Of a stretch of 64,000 nt of DNA, positions 17,501-29,913 are shown in pieces; the first letter of the stretch is position 1, and every line of letters begins with the position of its first letter. A program made the position numbers and the translations under genes. The notes below the pieces were generated by a model that saw nothing but the letters and a program-made list of their open reading frames with translations, was not told the DNA's origin and made no database searches. Location of the stretch: assembly GCF_015351075.1 (NCBI RefSeq), contig NZ_JADKRS010000004.1, positions 62,001 through 126,000 of the forward strand, read 5' to 3'. This DNA is from Clavibacter sp. VKM Ac-2873. GTDB lineage: Bacteria > Actinomycetota > Actinomycetes > Actinomycetales > Microbacteriaceae.

Positions 17501-18868
17501 ATGGAGTGGCCCGTGGCCCCGATGGACAGCCAGAGCAGCACCGCACGACGCGCGAGCCGGAGGGAGGGGACGCCGCAGGCCGAGCGCACGTACGTGCTCG
17601 ACACCTCCGTCCTCCTGTCCGATCCGCGTGCGCTCTTCCGCTTCGCCGAGCACGCGGTGGTGATCCCGGTCATCGTCATCACCGAGCTCGAGTCGAAGCG
17701 GAACGACCCGGAGATCGGCTACTTCGCCCGCCAGGCGCTGCGCCTCCTCGACCAGCTCCGCGAGGAGCACGAGCGGCTCGACTTCCCCATCGAGGTGGGC
17801 GAGGCCGGCGGCACGCTGCGGGTCGAGCTCAACCACTCGAGCATGGCGTCCCTCCCGAACGGCCTGCAGCTCGGCGACAACGACTCCCGGATCCTCGCGG
17901 TCGCGCTCAACCTGTCGACCGAGGGCCTCGCGGTCACGGTCGTCTCCAAGGACATGCCGCTGCGCGTGAAGGCCGCGTCCATCGGGCTGCAGGCGGAGGA
18001 GTACCGTGCCGAGCTGGCCGTGGACAGCGGCTGGACCGGCATGGCCGACGTCACGCTCTCCAGCGAGCAGATGGCCGACCTCTACGACGGCGAGTCGCTG
18101 CAGTCGCGCGTCGTGCAGGACCTGCCCGTCAACACGGGCGTCGTGCTGCACTCCGACCGCGGATCCGCCCTCGGCCGGGTCGTCCGCCGCGGCACCGTGA
18201 ACCTGGTGCGCGGCGACCGCGAGGTCTTCGGCCTCAAGGGGCGCTCGGCGGAGCAGCGCCTCGCGATCGACCTGCTCCTCGACCGCGAGGTGGGCATCGT
18301 CTCCCTCGGCGGCAGCGCCGGCACGGGCAAGTCCGCGCTCGCCCTCTGCGCCGCGCTCGAGGCGGTGCTGGAGAAGCAGCAGCACCGCAAGATCATGGTG
18401 TTCCGCCCGCTGTACGCCGTCGGCGGCCAGGAGCTCGGCTACCTGCCGGGCGACGCCGCCGAGAAGATGAACCCGTGGGCGCAGGCCGTGTTCGACACGC
18501 TCGGGTCCGTCGTGTCGCAGAACGTCATGGACGAGGTGGTGGAGCGCGGGATCCTCGAGGTGCTGCCGCTCACGCACATCCGCGGACGCTCGCTGCACGA
18601 CGCGTTCGTGATCGTCGACGAGGCGCAGTCGCTGGAGCGCAACGTGCTGCTCACGGTGCTCAGCCGCATCGGCCAGAACTCGCGCGTGGTGCTCACGCAC
18701 GACGTGGCGCAGCGGGACAACCTCCGCGTCGGCCGGCACGACGGCGTCGCGAGCGTCATCGAGACGCTCAAGGGCCACGAGCTGTTCGGGCACATCACGC
18801 TCACCCGCTCGGAGCGCAGCGCGATCGCGGCGCTCGTCACGGGGCTGCTCGACGGCGACCCCATGTGA
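17501..18868 (+). CDS. PIN-PhoH ATPase/nuclease (PhoH2 family)
   Basis: This 455-residue fusion has an N-terminal PIN RNase domain (residues about 30-170) and a C-terminal PhoH helicase-like ATPase (about 225-455). The PIN acidic residues are visible in [18 protein letters not shown] and [12 protein letters not shown]. PhoH motifs are Walker [14 protein letters not shown] and Walker [11 protein letters not shown]. PhoH2 proteins unwind and cleave RNA in a sequence-specific way. Three in-frame starts (ATG 17501, GTG 17513, ATG 17522) are possible; I give the longest. The rest of the 202-nt upstream gap holds a candidate promoter and hairpin. Confidence 0.9.
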   Translation: MEWPVAPMDSQSSTARRASRREGTPQAERTYVLDTSVLLSDPRALFRFAEHAVVIPVIVITELESKRNDPEIGYFARQALRLLDQLREEHERLDFPIEVGEAGGTLRVELNHSSMASLPNGLQLGDNDSRILAVALNLSTEGLAVTVVSKDMPLRVKAASIGLQAEEYRAELAVDSGWTGMADVTLSSEQMADLYDGESLQSRVVQDLPVNTGVVLHSDRGSALGRVVRRGTVNLVRGDREVFGLKGRSAEQRLAIDLLLDREVGIVSLGGSAGTGKSALALCAALEAVLEKQQHRKIMVFRPLYAVGGQELGYLPGDAAEKMNPWAQAVFDTLGSVVSQNVMDEVVERGILEVLPLTHIRGRSLHDAFVIVDEAQSLERNVLLTVLSRIGQNSRVVLTHDVAQRDNLRVGRHDGVASVIETLKGHELFGHITLTRSERSAIAALVTGLLDGDPM

Positions 18869-18889
18869 TCCGCCCGCTCCCCGCATGAC

Positions 18890-18925
18890 GACGGGCGCCG
18901 GTCCCCGCGAGGACCGGCGCCCGTC
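18890..18925. terminator. Hairpin between convergent phoH-type gene and fumC
   Basis: Perfect 15-bp stem (GACGGGCGCCGGTCC and its complement) with a 6-nt loop and no T tract. It is placed to stop transcription from both sides. Confidence 0.75.
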
Positions 18926-18946
18926 GGCGTCCGTGGCGAGAGGCGG

Positions 18947-20374
18947 CTACAGGCCGGGCGCCGTCATCCGCAGCACGTCGAGGCCCGCATCGAGCTGCTC
19001 CTCGGTGATCTCGCCGCGCTCGACGTAGCCGAGGTCGATGACCGCCTCGCGCACCGTCATCTTCTGCGCGACCGAGTGCTTGGCGATCTTCGCCGCGGCC
19101 TCGTAGCCGATGATGCGGTTCAGCGGCGTGACGATCGACGGGGACGACTCCGCCAGCGCGCGGGCGTGCTCCTCGTTGACGCGCAGGCCGTCGACGGTCT
19201 TGTCGGCGAGCAGGCGCGTGGAGGACGCGAGGATCCGGATCGACTCGAGCAGCGACGAGCCCATGACGGGGATCGCGACGTTGAGCTCGAACAGGCCGGA
19301 CGCGCCCGCCCAGGCGACCGTGGCGTCGTTGCCGATGACGCGGGCGCACACCATGAGCACGGCCTCGGGGATGACCGGGTTGACCTTGCCGGGCATGATC
19401 GAGGACCCGGGCTGGAGGTCGGGGATGTGCAGCTCGCCGAGGCCCGTGTTCGGGCCAGACCCCATCCAGCGGATGTCGTTGCAGATCTTGGTGAGGCTGA
19501 CCGCGAGGGTGCGGAGCGCGCCCGACGCGTCGACGAGGCCGTCGCGCGCGCCCTGCGCCTCGAAGTGGTCGAGCGCCTCGGTGACGGGGAGGCCCGTGTC
19601 GTCCGCGAGCACGCGGATGACCTTCTGCGGGAAGCCGACCGGGGTGTTGATGCCCGTGCCGGTGGCCGTGCCGCCGAGCGGGACCTCCGCGACGCGGGGG
19701 AGCGCGGTGCGCACGCGCTCGACGCCGAGGCGGATCTGGCGCGCGTAGCCCGCGAACTCCTGGCCGAACGTGACCGGGGTCGCGTCCATCAGGTGCGTGC
19801 GGCCGGCCTTGACGAGCCCCTTCCACGCGTCGGCCTTCGTCTCGAGCGCCTCCGCGAGGTGCTCGAGGGCGGGGATCAGCTCGGCGAGGAGGGCGCCCGT
19901 GACGGCGACGTGCACCGACGTGGGGAAGACGTCGTTCGACGACTGCGAGGCGTTGACGTGGTCGTTCGGGTGCACGGGCTTGCCGAGCGACGCGGTCGCG
20001 AGGGCCGCGAGGACCTCGTTCATGTTCATGTTCGAGCTCGTGCCGGAGCCCGTCTGGTACACGTCGATGGGGAAGTGCTCGTGGTGGGATCCACCCGCCA
20101 CCTCGTCGGCGGCCGACACGATGGCGGCCGAGACGTCGGCGTCGATGATGCCCATCTCGCCGTTCACGATGGCGGCAGCGCGCTTGATGCGGGCGAGCGC
20201 CTGGATCTGCGCGGGCTCGAGCCCGCGGCCCGAGATGGGGAAGTTCTCGACGGCGCGCTGCGTCTGGGCGGCGTACAGGGCATCCTTCGGGACGCGCACC
20301 TCGCCCATCGTGTCGTGCTCGATGCGGAACTCGTCCGTCGTGCCGCTGTCTGATCCGGGGGAAGTGTCGACCAC
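18947..20374 (-). CDS. fumC: Class II fumarate hydratase
   Basis: Fumarase C (475 residues) interconverts fumarate and malate in the TCA cycle without an iron-sulfur cluster. The superfamily signature [11 protein letters not shown] is present near residue 330. Active-site segments [12 protein letters not shown] and [11 protein letters not shown] are also seen. I start at GTG 20374 ([11 protein letters not shown]), which has GGAGAG upstream, not at an ATG 14 codons earlier. It is the last gene of a minus-strand run after the carbonic anhydrase gene (79-nt gap). The gap could hold a promoter, but I see no strong boxes. Confidence 0.95.
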   Translation of the reverse strand: MVDTSPGSDSGTTDEFRIEHDTMGEVRVPKDALYAAQTQRAVENFPISGRGLEPAQIQALARIKRAAAIVNGEMGIIDADVSAAIVSAADEVAGGSHHEHFPIDVYQTGSGTSSNMNMNEVLAALATASLGKPVHPNDHVNASQSSNDVFPTSVHVAVTGALLAELIPALEHLAEALETKADAWKGLVKAGRTHLMDATPVTFGQEFAGYARQIRLGVERVRTALPRVAEVPLGGTATGTGINTPVGFPQKVIRVLADDTGLPVTEALDHFEAQGARDGLVDASGALRTLAVSLTKICNDIRWMGSGPNTGLGELHIPDLQPGSSIMPGKVNPVIPEAVLMVCARVIGNDATVAWAGASGLFELNVAIPVMGSSLLESIRILASSTRLLADKTVDGLRVNEEHARALAESSPSIVTPLNRIIGYEAAAKIAKHSVAQKMTVREAVIDLGYVERGEITEEQLDAGLDVLRMTAPGL

Positions 20375-20453
20375 GCTGTTTCTCTCTCCTTCGGGACGGG
20401 TGATGCGCCGGACCACCAGGATCCGGAGTCGGTGGGTCAGCGCGGACCGCCCT

Positions 20454-21116
20454 CTAGCGAGGGATGTCGCCCACGATGACGTCGGGCACCGCGGTGCCCT
20501 CGAGGAGCTTGTAGTTGGCGCCGACGATGGCCAGGCTACCGGCCGCCACCCTGTCGGAGATCATCTCGGATGCCTCCAGCATGCGGGTCACGGTGCCGCG
20601 GAGGTGCTGGCGGCCGACCTCGCCCGCGTCGACCTCGCTGGGCACGACGTGGTCGCCCGCGACGCGGCGCACGGCCGGCGCGATGGGCGCGATGAGGTTC
20701 GCGATGTGCGGCGGCAGCGCCTCCGCGCCCGGCGCCGCGCTCTCGATGGCCGCGCGCACGGCGCCGCACTCGTCGTGCCCGAGCACCACGATGAGCGGCA
20801 CGCCCAGCACGGCGACGGCGTACTCGAGGCTGCCGAGCACGGAGTCGGAGATGATCTGGCCGGCGTTCCGGATCACGAAGAGGTCGCCGAGGCCCTTGTC
20901 GAAGATGATCTCGGCCGCGAGGCGCGAGTCGCTGCAGCCGAACAGCGCGGCGACCGGGCGCTGCACGTGGGCGAGCGCGGCGCGGCGCTCGACGTCCTGC
21001 CGCGGGTGCTCGGGCGTGCCGGCGACGAAGCGCGCGTTGCCCTCGACCATCTCCGCCCAGACGGCGGCGGGCGCCTGCACGGTGTCGTCCTGCGTGGTCT
21101 CGACCTGATCGGTCAT
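20454..21116 (-). CDS. Beta-class carbonic anhydrase
   Basis: This 220-residue zinc enzyme hydrates CO2. The metal and catalytic residues of the beta class are in [12 protein letters not shown] (Cys with Asp-Arg dyad) and [13 protein letters not shown] (His and Cys ligands). VIRNAGQII is also conserved. Members of this size supply bicarbonate for anaplerotic carboxylation. The ATG overlaps the stop codon of the DUF4245 gene (ATGA), so they are translated together. The fold ends VIVGDIPR without an extension. Confidence 0.92.
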   Translation of the reverse strand: MTDQVETTQDDTVQAPAAVWAEMVEGNARFVAGTPEHPRQDVERRAALAHVQRPVAALFGCSDSRLAAEIIFDKGLGDLFVIRNAGQIISDSVLGSLEYAVAVLGVPLIVVLGHDECGAVRAAIESAAPGAEALPPHIANLIAPIAPAVRRVAGDHVVPSEVDAGEVGRQHLRGTVTRMLEASEMISDRVAAGSLAIVGANYKLLEGTAVPDVIVGDIPR

Positions 21117-21820
21117 CCCTCGATCCCCTCTCCGGGTGCGGTGGTGCTGGTCGTGCCGTCGGTGGTCGACGGCGTGGTGGCCGCCGGGGCGGTGCGCGCG
21201 GCGGCGACCGCCTCGATGGCGGTGCGGAGCTCGTTCGCGTCGGCCGTGCCGTAGATCGCGTAGGTGCTGTCGCCGTCGACGGCGCTCGCCGCGAGGACGA
21301 CGTTGCCCGGGTCGTCGGCCTGCGAGTTGTCGTACAGGGTCCACTCGAGGCCGCCGATCTCCTCCGAGCTCACCTCGGGGGCGGACTGCAGCGTCTCGGC
21401 GAGCCAGGTGGGATTCGCGTCGATGCCCTGCGAGATCCCGATGTAGCGGTTGCTCGGCGTGATGAGGCCGATGTACCAGACGGCCACGCCGTCGCGGCCG
21501 GCCGGGCGGATCTCGGCGTCGTTGCTCTTCCAGGCGGTGGGCAGGTCGGGCACCACGAGGGTCTGCGGGAACCCGCCCTGCGCCTCGGCGGCCGCGGCGC
21601 CGTAGTCGACGTCGGGCAGGATCGTGGTGTTCGAGCGGGGCACGAGCGCGACGATGACGGCGACGGTGGCCACCGTGACGATGAGCGAGTAGAGCAGGTT
21701 GCGGAACGTCTGCTTGGCGCGGTGGCGGCGGGAGTCGGCGGCCTTGCGGGCGGCGGTCTCCTCGGGCGTCTCCGGTCGGCCGAGCTCGGCGACGACGTTC
21801 GGGGTGCGGTCCTTCGCCAC
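21113..21820 (-). CDS. DUF4245 domain membrane-anchored protein
   Basis: This 235-residue protein of unknown function has a charged N-terminus, one membrane helix (about residues 43-63, LYSLIVTVATVAVIVALVP) and an extracytoplasmic domain. The domain includes LVVPDLPTAWKSNDAEIRP, YIGLITPSNRYIGISQG and LEWTLYDN. These match the actinobacterial DUF4245 family. A Thr/Ser/Pro-rich tail ends the protein. The GTG start lies 2 nt after the xseB stop and the end overlaps the carbonic anhydrase start. The family is often found with exonuclease VII genes; a shared function is not known. Confidence 0.8.
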   Translation of the reverse strand: MAKDRTPNVVAELGRPETPEETAARKAADSRRHRAKQTFRNLLYSLIVTVATVAVIVALVPRSNTTILPDVDYGAAAAEAQGGFPQTLVVPDLPTAWKSNDAEIRPAGRDGVAVWYIGLITPSNRYIGISQGIDANPTWLAETLQSAPEVSSEEIGGLEWTLYDNSQADDPGNVVLAASAVDGDSTYAIYGTADANELRTAIEAVAAARTAPAATTPSTTDGTTSTTAPGEGIEG

Positions 21821-21822
21821 GG

Positions 21823-22065
21823 TCAGCCGGCGTCGGACGCGGTGGTGCGGGCGGCGTCGAGCCGCGCCTTGGCGCCGAGCAGCCACTCCTCGCAGCGGGC
21901 CGCGAGGGCCTCGCCGCGCTCCCACAGGGCGATCGACTCCTCGAGCGTGGACGCGCCCTGCTCGAGGTCGTTGACGACGCGCACCAGGGCGTCGCGCGCC
22001 TCCTCGTAGCTGAGCTCGGAGACGTCGGGCAGGCGTGCGCCGGTGTCGGCGGGGCTGGTGGGCAT
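21823..22065 (-). CDS. xseB: Exodeoxyribonuclease VII small subunit
   Basis: This 80-residue subunit binds the large subunit XseA, giving the enzyme that degrades single-stranded DNA to oligonucleotides. The family core [20 protein letters not shown], then [23 protein letters not shown], is clear. It lies 10 nt after xseA. TAGGAT (22078-22073) ends 7 nt before its ATG, so it has its own candidate leaderless promoter. The TAG of that box is the stop codon of xseA. Confidence 0.93.
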   Translation of the reverse strand: MPTSPADTGARLPDVSELSYEEARDALVRVVNDLEQGASTLEESIALWERGEALAARCEEWLLGAKARLDAARTTASDAG

Positions 22066-22072
22066 GGGGGTG

Positions 22073-22078
22073 ATCCTA
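22073..22078 (-). promoter_or_regulatory. -10 element (TAGGAT) of xseB overlapping the xseA stop codon
   Basis: The first three bases TAG are the xseA stop. The hexamer ends 7 nt before the xseB ATG. Confidence 0.5.
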
Positions 22079-23392
22079 GCTTTCGGCGCCGGACGCCGGC
22101 CGGGCGTCCGGGGCGGGGGAGGCGGGCAGCCGCGCGGCCGACGAGGGGATGTCGTCGGTGGGGCCGGTGGACGTCGCGCCGAGCGCGCCGGCCGCGAGGC
22201 GCAGCACGAGTGAGGTGCCGTCGGGGGCGTCCGCGGGGGCGCGGAGGGCAGATCCGTCGGCCGTCTGCACGATGGCGTAGCCGCGGTCGAGCACGTGCTG
22301 CGGCGAGAGCGTGCGCAGCTGGCGGGACAGCTCGCCGGTCTGCTGCATCCCGCGCTCGACGACGCGGCCGGCGAGCTCCGCGGAGCGGGCGATGTAGCGG
22401 CCGAGCTCCTCGGCGCGCGAGTCGACGATCCACGCCGTGCTCGCGAGCACGGGCCGCGACCGCAGCTGCTCGATGCGGTCGATCTCGCCGCGCACCTGGC
22501 TGGTGAGGCGCATGCCGATGCGGGCCCGCGCCTGCTGCACGCGCGACAGCTCCTCGGACACGTCCGGCACGACGCGCTTCGCGGCGTCGGTCGGGGTCGA
22601 TGCGCGGAGGTCGGCGACGTCGTCGAGCAGCGGCCGGTCGGCCTCGTGCCCGATCGCGCTGACGAGCGGGGTGCGGCACGCGGCCGCCGTGCGCACGAGC
22701 TCCTCGTCGCTGAAGACGAGGAGGTTCTGGAAGTCGCCGCCGCCGCGCGCGATGACGATGACGTCCACCTCGGGATCCTCGTCGAGCACCCCGATGGCCA
22801 GCGTGACCTCGCCCGCGGCCCGGTCGCCCTGCACCGCCGTGTGCACGACGCGGAAGCGGACGCTCGGCCAGCGCAGCTGCGCGTTCCGGAGCACGTCCTT
22901 CTCGGCGTCCGAGTCCTTGCCGGTGATGAGGCCGATGCAGCCGGGGAGGAAGGGGAGGCGGCGCTTGCGGTCGGCGTCGAACAGGCCCTCCGCGCGCAGC
23001 GTCTGGCGCAGCCGCTCGAGCCGCTCGAGCAGGTCGCCGAGGCCGACGTGGCGCATCTCCAGCACCTGCATGGTGAGCGTGCCGCCCTTGACCCAGTAGT
23101 TCGGCTTCACGAGCGCGACGACGCGGGCGCCCTGGCCGAGGTCGGCCGGGATCTTCGACCGCACGGACGACCAGACGGTGAAGCTGATGGTGGCGTCGAC
23201 GTCGAGGTCCTTGAGCTTCCCGTAGACGTTGCCGCCGGATCCGCCCCACTGGGTGATCTCGCCCTCGACCCACGCGGTGCCGAGCCGGTCGATCCAGCCC
23301 TTGATCTTCCCCGACAGCACGGAGACGGGCCAGGGCGCGTCGACCGTCGGGGCGTCGGCGGCGGGCATGGCCACCGTGCGCGTCTCGCTCAT
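22076..23392 (-). CDS. xseA: Exodeoxyribonuclease VII large subunit
   Basis: XseA (438 residues) has an N-terminal OB-fold (about residues 18-115, [21 protein letters not shown]). The catalytic region follows, with [46 protein letters not shown] and [17 protein letters not shown]. The C-terminal coiled coil contains [18 protein letters not shown] start at ATG 23392 ([13 protein letters not shown]), 13 codons inside the longest frame, since homologues lack the extra residues. It is divergent from ispH with a 47-nt gap. Confidence 0.93.
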   Translation of the reverse strand: MSETRTVAMPAADAPTVDAPWPVSVLSGKIKGWIDRLGTAWVEGEITQWGGSGGNVYGKLKDLDVDATISFTVWSSVRSKIPADLGQGARVVALVKPNYWVKGGTLTMQVLEMRHVGLGDLLERLERLRQTLRAEGLFDADRKRRLPFLPGCIGLITGKDSDAEKDVLRNAQLRWPSVRFRVVHTAVQGDRAAGEVTLAIGVLDEDPEVDVIVIARGGGDFQNLLVFSDEELVRTAAACRTPLVSAIGHEADRPLLDDVADLRASTPTDAAKRVVPDVSEELSRVQQARARIGMRLTSQVRGEIDRIEQLRSRPVLASTAWIVDSRAEELGRYIARSAELAGRVVERGMQQTGELSRQLRTLSPQHVLDRGYAIVQTADGSALRAPADAPDGTSLVLRLAAGALGATSTGPTDDIPSSAARLPASPAPDARPASGAES

Positions 23393-23426
23393 CCGTCCAC
23401 CCCGCTCGACGCCCAGATCGGGCGCA

Positions 23427-23432
23427 TACACT
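23427..23432 (+). promoter_or_regulatory. -10 element (TACACT) of ispH, leaderless
   Basis: TACACT is followed by 7 nt and the GTG at 23440. Confidence 0.55.
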
Positions 23433-23439
23433 TGACCAC

Positions 23440-24531
23440 GTGACTACAGCGACCACTGACCAGCGACTCGTGGGAGCACCCGTCGTCAGCCTGTCGATGC
23501 CGCGGATGCCCGGCGTCCGCAACAGGCTCAAGGATAACCCGGTGGCCGGACCCAAGAAGGTCCTGCTCGCTGCTCCCCGTGGCTACTGCGCCGGCGTCGA
23601 CCGCGCGGTCGTGGCCGTCGAGAAGGCGCTCGAGCGCTACGGCGCCCCCGTCTACGTGCGCAAGCAGATCGTCCACAACGTGCACGTCGTGTCCACGCTC
23701 GAGCGCATGGGCGCGGTCTTCGTGGAGGAGGTCGACGAGGTGCCCGAGGGCGCCCACGTCGTCTTCAGCGCGCACGGCGTCTCGCCGGCCGTCGTGCAGG
23801 GCGCGGCCGACCGCGGCCTGCAGGCCATCGACGCCACCTGCCCCCTCGTCACGAAGGTGCACCGCGAGGCCGTGCGCTTCGCCAAGGCCGACATGCAGAT
23901 CCTCCTCATCGGCCACGAGGGCCACGAGGAGGTCGAGGGCACCGCGGGCGAGGCGCCCGAGCAGACCATCGTCGTCAACTCCCCGGAGCACGCCGACGTG
24001 ATCGAGGTCAAGGACCCCGACAACCTCGTGTGGCTCTCGCAGACCACGCTCTCGGTCGACGAGACGATGGAGACGGTCCGCCGCCTCCGCGCCCGCTTCC
24101 CCAACCTGCAGGACCCGCCGAGCGACGACATCTGCTACGCCACGCAGAACCGCCAGGTCGCCATCAAGAAGGTCGCGGTCGACGCCGACCTCGTGATCGT
24201 CATCGGATCCGCGAACAGCTCCAACTCCGTCCGCCTCGTCGAGGTCGCGCTCGAGTACGGCGCCAAGGCGTCCTACCGGGTCGACTACGCGTCCGAGGTC
24301 AAGCAGGAGTGGCTCGACGGCGTGCAGACGGTCGGCGTGACGAGCGGCGCGTCCGTGCCCGAGGTCCTCGTGCAGGAGCTGCTCGACGACCTGGCCGACG
24401 CCGGCTACGGCGACGTCACCGCGGTCGTCACCGCCGAGGAGGACCTCGTCTTCTCGCTCCCCAAGGAGCTGCGCAAGGACCAGTCCGGCAACACGGACTC
24501 CCGCGCCATCGGCGGGCGCACCCGCGCGTGA
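23440..24531 (+). CDS. ispH: 4-hydroxy-3-methylbut-2-enyl diphosphate reductase
   Basis: IspH (363 residues) is the last enzyme of the MEP pathway. It makes isopentenyl and dimethylallyl diphosphates using a [4Fe-4S] cluster. The three cluster cysteines are in [23 protein letters not shown] and [11 protein letters not shown]. Substrate-binding VFSAHGVSP, the catalytic Glu in [11 protein letters not shown], and [13 protein letters not shown] are also present. About 38 extra N-terminal residues precede the fold. GTG start, leaderless -10 at 23427. Its stop overlaps the start of the DUF6264-like gene. With the cis-prenyltransferase nearby, it supports the MEP isoprenoid route. Confidence 0.96.
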   Translation: MTTATTDQRLVGAPVVSLSMPRMPGVRNRLKDNPVAGPKKVLLAAPRGYCAGVDRAVVAVEKALERYGAPVYVRKQIVHNVHVVSTLERMGAVFVEEVDEVPEGAHVVFSAHGVSPAVVQGAADRGLQAIDATCPLVTKVHREAVRFAKADMQILLIGHEGHEEVEGTAGEAPEQTIVVNSPEHADVIEVKDPDNLVWLSQTTLSVDETMETVRRLRARFPNLQDPPSDDICYATQNRQVAIKKVAVDADLVIVIGSANSSNSVRLVEVALEYGAKASYRVDYASEVKQEWLDGVQTVGVTSGASVPEVLVQELLDDLADAGYGDVTAVVTAEEDLVFSLPKELRKDQSGNTDSRAIGGRTRA

Positions 24532-25310
24532 GCGACGACGACGGCACGCGCCGTCCCGGCCGACCCGCTCCGCGCTTCGGCGAGTACGCGTCGTCGTCCT
24601 CCTCGTCCGCGGGCGGGTCGTCGGAACTGTCCGAGGCGGATGCGCGGATCGTCGCGGAGGCCGCCGAGTACCGCCGCGCGCAGGCCGAGCGCGACGCCCC
24701 GGCGTCCGCCGGTCGCGGTGGGAAGAAGGGCGGCAAGCCCGCCGCGCCGCAGACCCTCGCCGAGCAGATGGCGGAGGAGCGCAAGGCCGCGCGCGAGCGG
24801 ATGATCGCCGAACGCCGCGAGGCCGAGAAGGCCGCGGAGGCGGAGCGTCGCCAGGCGCGGCGGGCGCCGTCCCCGGCTCCCGCTCCGTCGACCGAGCCCG
24901 GGCGTCCCGGGTACCTGCCGACGCAGCAGCCCCGCCGTGCGGGCCGACGCCTGGACGCCGCCGTGACGGTCGGCCTCCTGGCGGGAGGCGGGCTGAACCT
25001 GCTGCTCAGCCTCGGCTCGTACACGGACCTCGCCGGATCCCTCGCCCGGGCGTTCCCGGCCCTCGGCATCTCGGACGCGTACACGCCCACGTCGGCGACC
25101 GGTCCCGTCGGCCTGGCACTCCTGGTCATCACGGTATCCGTGTTCGCGGCGACCGTGGTGCTCTCCCTCCGCCGGATCCGCCGCGGCCGCGTCGCGTTCT
25201 GGGTCCCGCTGGTCGGCGCCGTGGTCGCGACCGTGATCTCCGCCGTGCTCCTGTCCAGCCTGCTGTTGGCGGATCCGGCGTTCCAGCAGTTCGTCACGAG
25301 CCGCGGGTAG
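24528..25310 (+). CDS. DUF6264-like membrane protein with disordered coiled N-terminus
   Basis: This 260-residue protein of unknown function has a Ser/Gly-rich start and a charged Glu/Arg/Ala helix (about residues 75-115, [20 protein letters not shown]). Then come three hydrophobic helices: [39 protein letters not shown] and [20 protein letters not shown]. This layout fits the Microbacteriaceae DUF6264 family; I assign it by shape and context, so with caution. The GTG overlaps the ispH stop (GTGA), so the two are co-translated. A strong hairpin terminator follows. Confidence 0.68.
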   Translation: MSDDDGTRRPGRPAPRFGEYASSSSSSAGGSSELSEADARIVAEAAEYRRAQAERDAPASAGRGGKKGGKPAAPQTLAEQMAEERKAARERMIAERREAEKAAEAERRQARRAPSPAPAPSTEPGRPGYLPTQQPRRAGRRLDAAVTVGLLAGGGLNLLLSLGSYTDLAGSLARAFPALGISDAYTPTSATGPVGLALLVITVSVFAATVVLSLRRIRRGRVAFWVPLVGAVVATVISAVLLSSLLLADPAFQQFVTSRG

Positions 25311-25325
25311 CCGGCACGACGCAGC

Positions 25326-25375
25326 GCGCACGACGGCGGGGCCGGTCCTGGTGGACCGGCCCCGCCGTCGTGCGC
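25326..25375. terminator. Hairpin between the DUF6264-like gene and fba
   Basis: Perfect 23-bp stem with a TGGT loop and no T tract, between convergent genes. It is the longest perfect hairpin I found. Confidence 0.8.
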
Positions 25376-25397
25376 GCGCCCTCGGCGCGGCGACCCG

Positions 25398-26423
<1,026 letters not shown>

Positions 26424-26528
26424 GGTGCATCTCCTTCGGCGGATCCACGGCGGCGCCGTGCGGCTGGCGCGGGATCCTGATCGGCCGGCGGATGGAGTCG
26501 TGCGGCCGGGCCCCGCGTGCTCGCCACT

Positions 26529-27908
<1,380 letters not shown>

Positions 27909-27974
27909 GCGTGCAGTGTGCCAGCGGCCCCCGACACGGCCGGGACGCGGGGCGGCGGGTGGCCGAGCGGCGGA

Positions 27975-28604
27975 TCAGGCCCAGTCGATGGGCGGCGTCG
28001 CGGCGGCGGACGCGCGCGTGACGGTCTGCGTGCGCGGCGCGCCGATGCGGCCGAGGCCCACGCCGGCGGCCTCCGCCAGCCCCGCGATCGACGCGGCGCC
28101 GTGCCGCCCGGCCGCGTGCACGACGATGGCGGCGCACGCCCGCGCATCCGCCAGCGCCTCGTGGTGCGAGAAGTCCTCGAAGCCCGCGGCCCGCGCGGCG
28201 ACCGGCAGCCGGTACGAGTCGAGCGCGTAGGTGCGGCGCGCGACCTGGAGGCTGCAGAGGTAGGAGTACGGCGGCGGGATGAGCGCGGTGGCCTTGCAGG
28301 CGCCCTGGATCACGCCCATGTCGAAGCGCGCGTTGTGGGCCACGAGGTGGTCGTCGCCCGCGAAGGCCATGAGGCGCGGCAGCTGGTCGGCCCAGCCGTC
28401 GGCGCCGGCCACGTCGTCTTCCACGAGGCCGTGGATCCGCGTGTTCCAGATCGAGAAGGCGTCGTGCCCCGCCGGCGGCCGGATGAGCCACGACGCGGTC
28501 TCGACGACGACGCCGTCCCGGACCTTGACGAGACCCACCGAGCACGCGCTCGCCGACGAGTTGTTGGCGGTCTCGAAGTCGATCGCGGTGAAGTCCAACG
28601 GCAT
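27975..28604 (-). CDS. DEDDh 3'-5' exonuclease (DnaQ-like)
   Basis: This 209-residue protein has the three Exo motifs of proofreading-type exonucleases: FTAIDFETANN (Asp and Glu, residues 6-14), LVAHNARFDMGVI (about 88-100), and HHEALADARACA with the DEDDh histidine (about 146-158). The rest is a low-complexity Ala/Gly tail. It could be a stand-alone repair or RNA-processing exonuclease. I reject a 545-aa extension upstream because it is antisense to ychF. AACACT lies 7 nt before the ATG, close to the leaderless pattern. It is divergent from ychF. Confidence 0.88.
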   Translation of the reverse strand: MPLDFTAIDFETANNSSASACSVGLVKVRDGVVVETASWLIRPPAGHDAFSIWNTRIHGLVEDDVAGADGWADQLPRLMAFAGDDHLVAHNARFDMGVIQGACKATALIPPPYSYLCSLQVARRTYALDSYRLPVAARAAGFEDFSHHEALADARACAAIVVHAAGRHGAASIAGLAEAAGVGLGRIGAPRTQTVTRASAAATPPIDWA

Positions 28605-28689
28605 GGGTTCGAGTGTTCCACGCACGACCGACGCCGGATGCCGGAGAGCCCAGGGCAGCCGCGGGCGGGGGAGGAGCCGGCCCGCCCCG

Positions 28690-28695
28690 TACGAT
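28690..28695 (+). promoter_or_regulatory. -10 element (TACGAT) of ychF, leaderless
   Basis: TACGAT is followed by 8 nt and the GTG at 28704. Confidence 0.5.
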
Positions 28696-28703
28696 GGACT
28701 CCC

Positions 28704-29777
28704 GTGGCTCTCACTATCGCGATCGTCGGTCTCCCCAACGTCGGCAAGTCGACGCTCTTCAACGCCCTGACCAAGAACCAGGTGCTCGCCGCGAACTACC
28801 CGTTCGCGACGATCGAGCCGAACGTGGGCGTGGTGAACCTGCCCGACCCGCGCCTCGAGGTGCTCGCCGGCCTCTTCGGCAGCGAGAAGATCCTCCCCGC
28901 GCCCGTCTCCTTCGTCGACATCGCGGGCATCGTCCGCGGTGCGAGCGAGGGCGAGGGCCTCGGCAACCAGTTCCTCGCGAACATCCGCGAGGCCGACGCC
29001 ATCGCGCAGGTCGTCCGCGGCTTCGAGGACGAGGACGTCGTGCACGTCGACGGCCGCGTCGACGCCGCGAGCGACATGGAGACCATCAACACCGAGCTGA
29101 TCCTCGCCGACCTGCAGACCCTCGAGCGCGCCGAGCCGCGCTACGAGAAGGAGCTGAAGACGAAGCGCATCGAGCCGGTCGTGCTCGAGACCGCGAAGGC
29201 CGCGCGCGAGTGGCTCGACTCGGGCAAGCCGCTGTCGGCGTCGAAGATCGACCTGGAGCCCGTCCGCGAGCTCGGCCTGCTGACCGCGAAGCCCTTCATC
29301 TACGTGTTCAACGTCGACGAGCAGGTGCTCGGCGACAAGGGGCGTCTGGATGAGCTGGCCGCCCTCGTGGCGCCCGCGCAGGCCGTGTTCCTCGACGCGA
29401 AGATCGAGTCGGAGCTCATCGAGCTCGACCCCGAGGACGCCGCCGAGATGCTCGCCAGCACCGGCCAGGAGGAGTCGGGCCTCGACCAGCTCGCCCGCAT
29501 CGGCTTCGAGACCCTCGGCCTCCAGACCTACCTGACGGCGGGCCCCAAGGAGACGCGGGCCTGGACCATCGGGCGCGGCTGGAAGGCCCCGCAGGCGGCC
29601 GGCGTGATCCACACCGACTTCGAGAAGGGCTTCATCAAGGCCGAGGTCATCTCCTACGACGACCTGGTCGAGACCGGCTCCATCGCCGAGGCGCGCTCGA
29701 AGGGCAAGGCCCGCATCGAGGGCAAGGAGTACGTCATGCAGGACGGGGACGTGGTGGAGTTCCGGTTCAACAACTGA
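28704..29777 (+). CDS. ychF: Redox-regulated ATPase YchF
   Basis: YchF (357 residues, normal length) is an Obg-family P-loop protein that prefers ATP. It binds ribosomes and links to oxidative-stress responses. P-loop [15 protein letters not shown] (residues 8-22), switch [11 protein letters not shown], Walker [20 protein letters not shown] and the altered specificity motif FNVDEQ replacing NKxD are visible. The C-terminal TGS domain ends with [21 protein letters not shown] start, leaderless. It is the last core gene before the AT-rich islet. Confidence 0.96.
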   Translation: MALTIAIVGLPNVGKSTLFNALTKNQVLAANYPFATIEPNVGVVNLPDPRLEVLAGLFGSEKILPAPVSFVDIAGIVRGASEGEGLGNQFLANIREADAIAQVVRGFEDEDVVHVDGRVDAASDMETINTELILADLQTLERAEPRYEKELKTKRIEPVVLETAKAAREWLDSGKPLSASKIDLEPVRELGLLTAKPFIYVFNVDEQVLGDKGRLDELAALVAPAQAVFLDAKIESELIELDPEDAAEMLASTGQEESGLDQLARIGFETLGLQTYLTAGPKETRAWTIGRGWKAPQAAGVIHTDFEKGFIKAEVISYDDLVETGSIAEARSKGKARIEGKEYVMQDGDVVEFRFNN

Positions 29778-29901
29778 GTCCCATACTGCTCATCCAGATC
29801 TTCAGGGGCTCCGGCACCGGCTAGATGAAGGCTCTCTGACGAGCCCCGGGTCATCCTGACTGACTACTCAAGTGGCCAGACCAGATGGAGGGCTCGCGTG
29901 C

Positions 29902-29907
29902 TAGTTT
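29902..29907 (+). promoter_or_regulatory. -10 element (TAGTTT) of the first islet gene, leaderless
   Basis: TAGTTT is followed by 6 nt and the ATG at 29914, the same layout as host genes. The promoter may have been adapted or supplied by the host. Confidence 0.45.
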
Positions 29908-29913
29908 CAACCC

